A stretch of DNA of 40,808 bases from Oscillospiraceae bacterium (GTDB lineage Bacteria > Bacillota_A > Clostridia > Oscillospirales > Oscillospiraceae). The position numbers and the translations under genes are program-made. The notes beneath the pieces are model-generated. The model was not told where the DNA came from and did not search any database. It saw only the letters and a program-made list of their open reading frames with translations. Shown piece after piece: positions 16,601 through 23,369 of the stretch (positions are counted from its first letter, which is position 1; every line of letters starts with the position of its first letter). The stretch spans positions 1-40,808 of the forward strand of contig JAGBAI010000104.1 in NCBI GenBank assembly GCA_017939025.1. Reading direction: 5' to 3'.

Positions 16601-17172
16601 CGGATGGGCTGATCGGCGGCAGGGGAAAAGATATCCACAATGCCGCCCCGGACAGCAAACTGACCGGAGCCTTCTACCATGCCGCAGCGGCTGTAGCCGG
16701 CGGCACTGAGCCGTGCAATGAGATCATCCAGGGGATATTCCCGTCCGACCTCCAGCGTAAAGGCGCAGCTTAGCAGAACGGTGGGGGGCATGGTTCGCTG
16801 GCTCATGGCTTCCCAGCTCATAATTTGAAGGGGCGTGTTCCCCTGGGACAGGTCAAACAGCTGCCGCAGCCGCTTCTGCTCCCAGGAGCGGGAGACCACA
16901 GCCGCGTCATAGAAGGTCAGATCCCGGCCGGGCAGAATGGGGACTGTCTCATCAAGGAAGCATTTTAAGTCCTCCTGTAACCGCCGGGCGGCCATATCAT
17001 CCTGGCACAGCAGAACCATAGGGCGGTCGATTTCCCGGTGAAGTCCTGCCAGAATGTGGCTGCGGTTGATCTGTCCGATACCGGTGATGGCGACACTTTG
17101 CCGGTCTTTCAGGGCGGAAACGGCGTTCTTGTATTCGGGAATGGTTTTCAATAAGGAAAGAAGTTGCTCCAT
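13657..17172 (-). CDS. mfd: Transcription-repair coupling factor
   Basis: A 1171-residue ATPase that removes RNA polymerase stalled at DNA damage and recruits UvrA. Domain order is normal: the UvrB-like N-terminal part that binds UvrA (about 1-470), the RNA-polymerase-interacting CarD-like domain (LTPGDLVVHENYGIGRF, then SDTLFVPATQLD), the SF2 motor with Walker A GDVGFGKT (Lys663) and LIIDEEQRFG (Asp758), SATPIPRTL, QLRGRVGRS, and the C-terminal TRCF domain. GAGG lies shortly before ATG 17172. Upstream on the same strand is pth, and pth-mfd is a common order in Firmicutes; a perfect palindrome and other structure lie between them here. Confidence 0.97.
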   Translation of the reverse strand: MEQLLSLLKTIPEYKNAVSALKDRQSVAITGIGQINRSHILAGLHREIDRPMVLLCQDDMAARRLQEDLKCFLDETVPILPGRDLTFYDAAVVSRSWEQKRLRQLFDLSQGNTPLQIMSWEAMSQRTMPPTVLLSCAFTLEVGREYPLDDLIARLSAAGYSRCGMVEGSGQFAVRGGIVDIFSPAADQPIRAEFFGDELDTMGYFDPQTQRRSENIDCVTILPVAETQPGLHPKGLAGLCKDIASLIARQKRRKNVNEALVATLAKDLEKYENGLSNPASDRYMALIYPEMATAADYFPKDALIVICDHASLRRTANTRSDEMGMALDSMLQAGLVAGELCDYVCQWEDFCAGLKGRTCVYFDAFGGTSYPEEAPPKHLLPMTAKQLPGYGGNLDTAASDLSHYQNQEFGALVLCGSRRRAEMLQEMLRAKNLSAFICIPLTSMPKPGQILLTEDTLPFGMEYPLSRLAILTEGQLMARSQPKKKAPKKTGSTNRQKLNSFTDLTPGDLVVHENYGIGRFVAMEQIKVDNAVKDYIKIAYQGSDTLFVPATQLDMVSKYIGGGSEDKPVKLNKIGTDAWQKTKAKARKAAKDMAGELIQLYAARKRQPGFAFAADAPWQKEFEDNFPYPETDDQLRCIADIKHDMESPTPMDRLLCGDVGFGKTEVALRAVMKAVMDGKQVAILVPTTVLAQQHYTTAVSRFRGFPVNIDVLSRFRTPKLQQQTLRNLAAGNVDLIIGTHKLLQKSVQFKDLGLLIIDEEQRFGVSHKERLKEMSKGVDVLTLSATPIPRTLNMALSGLRDMSTIEEPPADRYPVQTFVMEHNNAVIDDAIRREVERGGQVYYLHNRTETIDQCASALVRRIPGLRVAVAHGQMGEEALGDVMQAMTEGEVQVLVCTTIIETGLDIPNANTLIIENADRFGLSQLHQLRGRVGRSTRHAYAYFTYRPDKNLTEIAEKRLSAIRDFAEFGSGFKIAMRDLEIRGAGNLLGAEQSGHMMSVGYDMYLKLLDEAVLEEQGKAPKAPDCTADLNVTANVDKNYVSRGEERMDLYRRMAAVRTQEDADDLLDEIVDRYGEPPKGVLNLIDIALLRAKARAVGIKDIRQKGGDVLFTLANLNFEAVGNLCADPDYKARVTFLPNAKEPTLRLKLATGVDSLKQSKVFIDRYRSFCNS

Positions 17173-17206
17173 AATTTACCTCATGGTGATGCGTAACGAT
17201 ATCATG

Positions 17207-17242
17207 TCATTGCAAGCCAGTATGCGCACTGGCTTGCAATGA
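17207..17242. repeat. 15-bp perfect palindrome between pth and mfd
   Basis: TCATTGCAAGCCAGT (17207-17221) and ACTGGCTTGCAATGA (17228-17242) are perfect complements with a 6-nt loop (ATGCGC). The sequence TGTCATTGCAAGCCAGT...GCAC resembles dispersed intergenic palindromes that I recall from gut Firmicutes. No T-run follows on either strand, so it is more REP-like than a terminator. Confidence 0.7.
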
Positions 17243-17263
17243 TATTGTTTACACACGTGGCAA

Positions 17264-17301
17264 CGCGGAAAGTGGGTTAGGTACCCCCTTTCCGTGTTTT
17301 T
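17264..17301 (+). terminator. Plus-strand terminator-like hairpin with no plus-strand gene
   Basis: CGCGGAAAG (17264-17272) pairs with CTTTCCGTG (17288-17296) with one G-U, and an inner GGG with CCC; TTTTT follows at 17297-17301. No gene on the plus strand ends here; the flanking genes run on the minus strand. It is followed by TCGACTCCCGTTGGAC, which also occurs at 22532-22547. Confidence 0.45.
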
Positions 17302-17319
17302 CGACTCCCGTTGGACCAG

Positions 17320-17916
17320 TTAGGGATGACTGCCATTGAACCGGTTGGCGGCTTCCGGCACACCGTGATCGATAATGGCAAGGGCCGCTTTGGCGGCATT
17401 TTCCAGAGAGACTGCCAGTGCCTTCTCTTCGATGGCGGAGAAGGTGGACAGTACCCAGTCTGCCAGATCGTAATTGGGATTGGGCTTGGCACCGACACCG
17501 ATTTTCACCCGGGGGAATTCCTGAGAACCAACCTCCTGGATAATGGACTTGATGCCGTTGTGTCCGCCGGCGCTGCCGTTGGGCCGGATCCGAAGCCGAC
17601 CGGGCTCCAGAGAAATATCATCAAACATCACAATGATCCGCTGAGGCGGGATGTTGAAGTAAGCGGACAGCTGCAGCACAGACCGTCCCGACAGGTTCAT
17701 ATAGGTCTGGGGCTTTAAGAGAAAAATCTTGCAGCCATTGTAGTTGGTTTGACAGTAGAGTCCCTGGAATTTCAGTTTGTCGATTTTGACGTTCAGGCTT
17801 TCTGCCAAAAGATCAATGGCCCGGAAGCCTGCATTGTGGCGGGTCTTCTCATACTCCCGCCCGGGATTGCCAAGGCCCACAATGAGCCAGTTTTCATTGG
17901 TTGCTTTTTTAAACAT
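17320..17916 (-). CDS. pth: Peptidyl-tRNA hydrolase
   Basis: A 198-residue enzyme that frees tRNA from peptidyl-tRNA released by stalled ribosomes. Conserved blocks: LIVGLGNPGREYEKTRHNAGF with the catalytic His, LLKPQTYMNLSG with the substrate-binding Asn, VMFDDISLEPGRLRIRPNGSAGGHNGI, and FPRVKIGVGAKPN. An in-frame ATG also exists at 17931, but GGAG lies 9 nt upstream of ATG 17916 and nothing suitable precedes 17931, so 17916 was chosen. It is the first gene of a pth-mfd pair with its own promoter. Confidence 0.96.
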   Translation of the reverse strand: MFKKATNENWLIVGLGNPGREYEKTRHNAGFRAIDLLAESLNVKIDKLKFQGLYCQTNYNGCKIFLLKPQTYMNLSGRSVLQLSAYFNIPPQRIIVMFDDISLEPGRLRIRPNGSAGGHNGIKSIIQEVGSQEFPRVKIGVGAKPNPNYDLADWVLSTFSAIEEKALAVSLENAAKAALAIIDHGVPEAANRFNGSHP

Positions 17917-17957
17917 AATTCGATTCTCCATTTAGGCCATACTTAACCATTTTAATC

Positions 17958-17986
17958 ATCATACCACATTTTCGGCCGGAAAACAA
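17958..17986 (-). promoter_or_regulatory. Sigma-A promoter of pth
   Basis: Minus strand: -35 TTGTTT (17981-17986), 17-bp spacer, -10 TATGAT (17958-17963) with TGG extension. Confidence 0.65.
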
Positions 17987-18022
17987 TAGGCAGGGTAAAC
18001 GAAATTATGTTTGAAATAGGTA

Positions 18023-18051
18023 TTGTGTGAAGTTATATTTTGTGGTATACT
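18023..18051 (+). promoter_or_regulatory. Sigma-A promoter of the small membrane protein and uvrA
   Basis: -35 TTGTGT (18023-18028), 17-bp spacer, -10 TATACT (18046-18051) with TGG extension. No LexA-type GAAC-N4-GTTC box was found near it. Confidence 0.7.
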
Positions 18052-18083
18052 AATCTGTAACAAATCAGGCTCCGGAGGTGGCT

Positions 18084-18410
18084 ATGGACAGGAAAAGATG
18101 GCTTCTGGCACTGCTGGCAGCGGCTTGTGTGGGGATCGGCATTCTTCTGAAAAGCAGCCCGGAAGATGCTCTCGCACCGATGGTCATGGTGGACGGAACG
18201 CTGTGGCAGCTGCACACGGAATCTGACGGCGGCTTCAGCCGTCGTCCCGATGGCACGATCCGGGAGATCATCGGCAACGGGATCCCGGCAGAAAATGATC
18301 AGGCCAACTTTGGCGCTGTGGGAATGCCTTATTGGCATTTTTCTGACGGCCTTATGATTTATGTAAACGATACGTATTTTTTGATGACAAATGCAGACAT
18401 TCAGGAGTGA
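18084..18410 (+). CDS. Small membrane-anchored protein upstream of uvrA
   Basis: Not recognised. A 108-residue product with an N-terminal signal anchor (MDRKRWLLALLAAACVGIGILL) and an external domain with a beta-rich look: MVMVDGTLWQLHTESDGG, DGTIREIIGNGIPAENDQANF, MPYWHFSDGLMIYVNDTYFLM. GGAGG (18074-18078) lies 5 nt before ATG 18084; an in-frame GTG at 18078 overlaps the SD. The stop is 3 nt before the uvrA start, so the two are cotranscribed. The external part resembles short bacterial lipoprotein-type domains of unknown function that begin after MVMVDG. Its coupling to uvrA may be only positional. Confidence 0.75.
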   Translation: MDRKRWLLALLAAACVGIGILLKSSPEDALAPMVMVDGTLWQLHTESDGGFSRRPDGTIREIIGNGIPAENDQANFGAVGMPYWHFSDGLMIYVNDTYFLMTNADIQE

Positions 18411-18413
18411 GCT

Positions 18414-21236
18414 ATGAACGACAAAATCCGAATTCAGGGTGCCCGGGAGAACAATCTGAAAAATGTGGATCTGACCATCCCCAGAGATAAGCTGGTGGTG
18501 TTTACCGGTCTTTCCGGCTCCGGTAAGTCCAGCCTGGCTTTTGATACCATTTATGCCGAGGGTCAGCGGCGGTATGTGGAGAGTCTTTCCTCCTACGCCC
18601 GGCAGTTTCTGGGCCAGATGGACAAGCCCGATGTGGACTCCATAGACGGCCTGTCTCCCGCCATTTCCATTGATCAGAAAACAACTTCCAAGAATCCCCG
18701 TTCCACCGTGGGCACAGTGACCGAAATTTACGACTACCTGCGCCTGCTGTGGGCAAGAGTGGGTGTTCCCCACTGTCCCAAGTGTGGTAAGGAGATCCGC
18801 CGCCAGACCATTGACCAGATCGTGGACCGGGTGGAAGCGCTGGGGGAGGGAACCCGCTTTATCGTCCTGTCGCCCATCATTCGCGGCAAGAAGGGCGAGC
18901 ATAAGAAGGTGTTCGAGGACGCAAAAAAATCCGGCTTTGCCCGGGTCCGGGTGGATGGGATCCTGTACGATCTGACGGAAGAGATCAAATGTGAGAAGAA
19001 CAAGAAGCACAACATTGATCTTGTGGTAGACCGCCTTGTTTTGAAGGAAGGACTGCGCCGCCGTCTGACGGACTCCATTGAGACTGCCTGCCATCATTCT
19101 GACGGCCTGGTGACCATTGAACTGCCTGCCACCAGGGAGGAACTGAGCTTCTCCCAGAACTATGCCTGTGATGATTGCGGCATTTCCATGACAGAGCTGG
19201 AGCCCCGGATGTTCTCCTTCAACAATCCCAGCGGTGCCTGTCCCAGCTGTACCGGTCTGGGCTTCCGGCTGGTGGCAGATGTGGATCTGGTGATCCCGGA
19301 TAAGAATAAGTCTATTTTTGACGGTGCCATCCAGGCCTCCGGCTGGCAGAGCGCCCGGACGGATTCCATTTTCCGGATGTATTTTGAGGCGTTGGCCCAG
19401 AAATACCACTTTTCTCTGACGACTCCCGTGAAAGACCTGTCTGAGGAAGCCATGGATGTGATCCTCTACGGCACCAAGGGGGAAAAGCTGCGGATGTCTT
19501 ATAACCGGGGCAACGGTATGGGCGTGCTGGAGCAGCCCTTTGAGGGCATTTTAAACAACATTTCCCGGCGTTACAAAGAAACCCAGTCCGATTCCGCCCG
19601 GAAGGAGCTGGAGGAGTGCATGGCTTCCGCCCCCTGTCCCCAGTGCGGCGGCGACCGGCTTTCAGAGATTGCCCGGGCGGTGACTGTGGGCGGTATGGGC
19701 ATCATGGATTTCTGTCGCATGAGCATCCGGGACGAGCTGGATTTTATGAACAGTCTCCATCTGGAGGGCAACATGGCTGTGGTGGCAGAGCAGATCGTCA
19801 AGGAAATTAAGTCCCGGCTGCAGTTTTTGATGGATGTGGGTCTGGGCTATCTGACGCTCTCCCGGGCATCCGGAACCCTCTCCGGCGGCGAAAGCCAGCG
19901 GATTCGCCTGGCGACTCAGATCGGTTCCTCTCTGATGGGCGTTCTGTATATTCTGGACGAACCCTCCATCGGCCTGCACCAGCGGGATAATGATAAGCTT
20001 TTGGGAACCTTGAAGCAGCTGCGGGATCTGGGCAACACCCTCATTGTGGTCGAGCATGACGAGGATACCATGCGGGCTGCGGATTTTATCGTGGATGTGG
20101 GCCCGGGAGCCGGAAGCCGTGGCGGTGAGATCGTGGCGGCAGGATCCCTGGATGAGATCATCGGCTGTGAGCGGTCGATTACCGGCCAGTATCTGTCCGG
20201 CTTTAAAAAGATCCCGGTTCCCTCTGCCCGCCGGGCCGGAAACGGTAAGGTGCTGTCCATTCAGGGCGCAGCAGAGAACAATCTGAAAAACGTGGATGTG
20301 GATATCCCCCTGGGGACGCTCACCTGCGTCACCGGTGTTTCCGGTTCCGGTAAGTCCAGTCTGGTGAATGAAGTTCTGAATAAGACTCTGCTGGGAAAGC
20401 TGAACCATGCCCGTACCCGTCCGGGAAAATGCCGGTGCATTGGGGGCATTGAACAGCTGGATAAGGTCATCGACATCGACCAGAGTCCCATTGGCCGGAC
20501 ACCCCGTTCCAATCCTGCAACCTATACGGGATTGTTCAATGACATCCGGGATCTGTTTGCCTCTACCAATGATGCCAAGATCCGTGGCTATGGCCCGGGC
20601 CGGTTCAGCTTCAATGTGAAGGGCGGCCGGTGCGAAGCCTGCTCCGGCGATGGCCTGGTGAAGATCGAGATGCACTTCCTGGCGGATGTGTATGTGCCCT
20701 GTGAAGTCTGTAAGGGTGCCCGGTACAACCGGGAGACATTGGAAGTCCAGTATAAGGGCAAAAATATTGCCCAGGTGCTGGATATGACCGCAGAGGAGGC
20801 AGTGGAATTTTTCGAGAATCTGCCCAAAATCCGCAGAAAAGCCCAGACGCTGGTGGAAGTTGGCCTGGGTTATGTGAAGCTGGGCCAGTCCAGCACTACG
20901 CTCTCCGGCGGTGAAGCCCAGCGTGTGAAGCTGGCAACAGAGCTGGCCCGGGTTTCTACCGGAAAAACCATCTATATTCTGGATGAGCCCACCACGGGCC
21001 TCCATGCGGCCGATGTCCACAAGCTTATTGAGGTGCTGCAGAGGCTGGTGGACGCGGGCAATACGGTGCTGGTCATTGAGCATAATCTGGATGTGATCAA
21101 GACTGCTGACCATATCATCGATCTGGGCCCGGAGGGCGGCGACGGCGGTGGATATATCGTTGCCTCCGGAACGCCAGAAGCAGTGGCCCAGGTGGCGGAA
21201 AGCTATACGGGTCAGTATTTAAAGAGCTATCTGTAA
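18414..21236 (+). CDS. uvrA: Excinuclease ABC subunit A
   Basis: A 940-residue damage-recognition ATPase of nucleotide excision repair. Two ABC modules are present. The first has Walker [10 protein letters not shown] near residue 32, signature [12 protein letters not shown] and Walker [12 protein letters not shown]. The second has GVSGSGKSS near residue 642, [12 protein letters not shown] and [13 protein letters not shown]. Cys pairs of the three zinc sites are visible (CPKCGK; CDDCG with CPSCTG; CEACSG with CEVCKG). Length is normal for UvrA. AGGAG at 18402-18406 is 7 nt before ATG 18414. uvrB lies downstream, separated by an antisense kinase-like gene and radC, so the two are not one transcript. 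Confidence 0.98.
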   Translation: MNDKIRIQGARENNLKNVDLTIPRDKLVVFTGLSGSGKSSLAFDTIYAEGQRRYVESLSSYARQFLGQMDKPDVDSIDGLSPAISIDQKTTSKNPRSTVGTVTEIYDYLRLLWARVGVPHCPKCGKEIRRQTIDQIVDRVEALGEGTRFIVLSPIIRGKKGEHKKVFEDAKKSGFARVRVDGILYDLTEEIKCEKNKKHNIDLVVDRLVLKEGLRRRLTDSIETACHHSDGLVTIELPATREELSFSQNYACDDCGISMTELEPRMFSFNNPSGACPSCTGLGFRLVADVDLVIPDKNKSIFDGAIQASGWQSARTDSIFRMYFEALAQKYHFSLTTPVKDLSEEAMDVILYGTKGEKLRMSYNRGNGMGVLEQPFEGILNNISRRYKETQSDSARKELEECMASAPCPQCGGDRLSEIARAVTVGGMGIMDFCRMSIRDELDFMNSLHLEGNMAVVAEQIVKEIKSRLQFLMDVGLGYLTLSRASGTLSGGESQRIRLATQIGSSLMGVLYILDEPSIGLHQRDNDKLLGTLKQLRDLGNTLIVVEHDEDTMRAADFIVDVGPGAGSRGGEIVAAGSLDEIIGCERSITGQYLSGFKKIPVPSARRAGNGKVLSIQGAAENNLKNVDVDIPLGTLTCVTGVSGSGKSSLVNEVLNKTLLGKLNHARTRPGKCRCIGGIEQLDKVIDIDQSPIGRTPRSNPATYTGLFNDIRDLFASTNDAKIRGYGPGRFSFNVKGGRCEACSGDGLVKIEMHFLADVYVPCEVCKGARYNRETLEVQYKGKNIAQVLDMTAEEAVEFFENLPKIRRKAQTLVEVGLGYVKLGQSSTTLSGGEAQRVKLATELARVSTGKTIYILDEPTTGLHAADVHKLIEVLQRLVDAGNTVLVIEHNLDVIKTADHIIDLGPEGGDGGGYIVASGTPEAVAQVAESYTGQYLKSYL

Positions 21237-21243
21237 AAAAGTA

Positions 21244-21268
21244 TCCCGGCCTGGATCGCAGGCCGGGA
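21244..21268 (+). terminator. GC-rich hairpin after uvrA
   Basis: TCCCGGCCTG (21244-21253) pairs perfectly with CAGGCCGGGA (21259-21268). No T-run follows immediately; a second hairpin with a T-run is 5 nt further on, so the two may act together. Confidence 0.65.
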
Positions 21269-21273
21269 GGCGG

Positions 21274-21299
21274 TTATTCCGGAGAATAATACTATTTTT
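21274..21299 (+). terminator. Second hairpin with T-run after uvrA
   Basis: TTATTC (21274-21279) pairs with GAATAA (21284-21289) around CGGA; TTTTT at 21295-21299. It sits between the convergent uvrA and kinase-like genes. Confidence 0.55.
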
Positions 21300-21324
21300 G
21301 ATAAAACGGTTTTCAACCCTTTTT

Positions 21325-22368
21325 TCAAAAACCAGTATAAGCATCTAAAGGCAGGCAGTCAGACAGTTCCACAAGTCCGTGATCCTGTTCCCCGGCGTAA
21401 TCCACCCGGAGAATGGGAGAGCGCAATGTGGAAGTATCCTGACGGATGGTAAGGGTCATGGTGACCCGGGTGCCGGTTGGCTGGTCGATGAGGACGGTGC
21501 CGCCATGGCGTTCCGCGGCGCTGCGGATCAAAACCATGCCGAGGCCCAGTCCGAAGCGTCCGTCTTCAATTCCAGGCTGACGCAGATACCGGCGGAACAG
21601 GGTCTGCCGCAGACCCTCGGCAATACCGGAACTGCCATCGGTGATGCTCAGCTTCAGTGTCCGATCATGGCGTGTCAGTTGGGCCTGGATGGTACTGCCA
21701 GAGGGGCTGAACTTGATGGAATTGGACAGGATATTCAGAACGGCCCGTTCCAGAAGTGTCTCATCTACCAGGCCGGATACGCTGTCAGCATGGTTTTCCC
21801 ATTGAAGGCTCATTCCTGCCTGTGCCGAACGCTGCATTGCCTGTTCAAAGATGTTGTCAAAAATCTTTGGGATATCCCGCAGCTCCAGCCTGGCGGTGTC
21901 CGCACACCGGCCTGCATCGGACATATTGCCGATAATGCGCAGCATCTGGTGGATTGCCCGGTTCAGCCGGGCCAGCTGCTCCCGATCCTGCCCCTGGCCG
22001 GATAACTGCTGCAAAGAAAGCTGCATCCCGGTCAGAGGCTCCCGCAGCTGCTGGGCTGCCAGAGCCAGCGCCCGGAGGGCATCGTCATCCGATTCCTGAT
22101 CCAGCAGGAAAATATGCTGTCCATCCATAGCGAAGACGGAAGCACCGCAGCCCCCGGGAACGATGTTCAATTGCAGATACAGGCAGCCCTCCTGAAAGTG
22201 GGCATATTCTTCCTGTCCGGTCAGCAGCAGACTCTGGACATCTGCACCAGGGTAGAGCAGGAGAGACTGGGCTGCCTGATTGGTGTATATGATTTTGTGA
22301 TTCTCTACGCAAAAACCGGGCCGCATCATCAGATCCAGCATCCCGTGTATTTCTTTACTCAGTTCCAT
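21325..22368 (-). CDS. Orphan histidine-kinase-like protein lacking the phospho-acceptor His
   Basis: A 347-residue protein without membrane segments. Residues 1-95 look PAS-like (FCVENHKIIYTNQAAQSLL, then VFAMDGQHIFLLDQE). A HisKA-like helix follows, reading AAQQLREPLTGM where active kinases have SHELRTPLT; the His position is Gln106. The C-terminal ATPase keeps N-box LNILSNSIKFSP, DGSSGIAEG and GRFGLGLGM. So ATP binding seems kept but His phosphorylation should be lost. No response regulator lies nearby. AGGAGG lies 5 nt before ATG 22368; the frame is open further upstream through the adjacent palindromic element but without an SD. It is convergent with uvrA. It may act as a phosphatase, a binding partner, or an ATP-dependent switch; which one cannot be told from sequence. 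Confidence 0.85.
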   Translation of the reverse strand: MELSKEIHGMLDLMMRPGFCVENHKIIYTNQAAQSLLLYPGADVQSLLLTGQEEYAHFQEGCLYLQLNIVPGGCGASVFAMDGQHIFLLDQESDDDALRALALAAQQLREPLTGMQLSLQQLSGQGQDREQLARLNRAIHQMLRIIGNMSDAGRCADTARLELRDIPKIFDNIFEQAMQRSAQAGMSLQWENHADSVSGLVDETLLERAVLNILSNSIKFSPSGSTIQAQLTRHDRTLKLSITDGSSGIAEGLRQTLFRRYLRQPGIEDGRFGLGLGMVLIRSAAERHGGTVLIDQPTGTRVTMTLTIRQDTSTLRSPILRVDYAGEQDHGLVELSDCLPLDAYTGF

Positions 22369-22386
22369 TTGATCCTCCTGTGGCAT

Positions 22387-22549
22387 TAGTCCAACGGGAG
22401 TCGAACCCGCATCGGTTTTGACGGGCGGATTTCCGCCCATACATCGCAATTGTCCTTGACAATACGCCGCCGCAAGGCAAGGACGACAAGGCCAAAAGCG
22501 CCAAACAGAGCCGCCGAAATACGGTGCGTGTTCGACTCCCGTTGGACTA
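22387..22549. repeat. 163-bp palindromic element with nested hairpins
   Basis: Perfect 20-bp terminal inverted repeats, TAGTCCAACGGGAGTCGAAC (22387-22406) and its complement (22530-22549). After a C/T mismatch the arms pair for 7 more positions (one G-U). Inside are two perfect hairpins, GGGCGGA-TT-TCCGCCC (22423-22438) and ATTGTC-CTT-GACAAT (22449-22463). GGGTTCGACTCCCG on the minus strand looks like a tRNA T-arm, but no cloverleaf can be completed. It carries no coding sequence of its own. It lies between the divergent kinase-like gene and radC. A 16-nt piece of its arm occurs again at 17301-17316. Confidence 0.75.
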
Positions 22550-22652
22550 GGATGCGCAGAAAGGGAAAAAACTTTCCCGGCAGCTTTCGACATATACTCC
22601 TATTCTACCGGGAATGAATGAAAATAGCAAGTTTATTTTTTGGAGGAAGCCT

Positions 22653-23357
22653 ATGGCAACCGCATCTGTTCATAAAGGCCACCGGGAACGGCTGAAGCAG
22701 CGCTTTCTGGATGAAGGCCTGGATAATTTTACCGACATTCAGGTGTTGGAGCTGCTGCTGTTTTACGCGATTCCGCAGAAAGATACCAACCCCATCGCCC
22801 ATGCGCTCCTTGACCGCTTCGGCAGCCTTTCCCAGGTGCTGGAGGCTTCCGTGGAGGAGCTGAAAAAGGTGGATGGGATCAAGGATAATGCAGCGACTTT
22901 GCTGGCTCTGGTGACCCAGCTGTGCCGGTATTACCAGGTGGACTGTGCCCAGAGGATCGAAATTCTGGATTCCCTGGAAGCCTGCGGGAATTACCTGGTG
23001 CCCCGGTTCTTTGGCCGAACCCGGGAGACGGTGTTTCTGCTGTGCCTGGATGCTAGGTGTAAGGTCATCTGCTGCAAAGAGCTTGGGGAAGGCAGCGTCA
23101 ATGTCGCCAGCATCTCCATCCGGAAGGTGGTGGAGACTGCCCTGGGAGCCAATGCGTCCTCAGTGGTGCTGGCCCACAACCATCCCAGCGGTGTGGCAGT
23201 TCCTTCGGAGGAGGATCTGCTTACCACCAAACGGCTGTATGCTGCCTTGCAGGCAGTGGAGATTGTGCTGGCAGACCATATTGTGGTGGCGGAAGGGGAT
23301 TATGTCTCCATGGCACAGACACCGCGCTATGATTTTCGGGTGATCCCGATTTACTAA
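22653..23357 (+). CDS. radC: RadC family JAB/MPN-domain protein
   Basis: A 234-residue RadC-family protein. An N-terminal helix-hairpin-helix-like region contains GHRERLKQRFLDEGLDNFTDIQVLELLLFYAIP and FGSLSQVLEASVEELKKVDGI. The C-terminal JAB/MPN metalloprotease-like domain has VLAHNHPSGVAVPSEED, giving the HxH and Asp zinc ligands. The family was once called a repair protein, but its role is unsettled. GGAGG (22642-22646) lies 6 nt before ATG 22653; the frame opens earlier without an SD. uvrB starts 12 nt after the stop, so the pair is probably one operon. Confidence 0.93.
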   Translation: MATASVHKGHRERLKQRFLDEGLDNFTDIQVLELLLFYAIPQKDTNPIAHALLDRFGSLSQVLEASVEELKKVDGIKDNAATLLALVTQLCRYYQVDCAQRIEILDSLEACGNYLVPRFFGRTRETVFLLCLDARCKVICCKELGEGSVNVASISIRKVVETALGANASSVVLAHNHPSGVAVPSEEDLLTTKRLYAALQAVEIVLADHIVVAEGDYVSMAQTPRYDFRVIPIY

Positions 23358-23369
23358 AGGAGGAGCAGG

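Noticed and set aside
15091..16773. Plus-strand open frame of 560 codons within mfd
   Set aside because: It lies antisense to conserved helicase motifs of mfd, has no SD or promoter, and its composition is that of a shadow frame.
22387..22549. tRNA or tmRNA at the T-arm-like sequence GGGTTCGACTCCCG
   Set aside because: No acceptor, D or anticodon arm can be paired; the opposite end is only the inverted repeat of the same sequence, so it is a palindromic element, not a tRNA.
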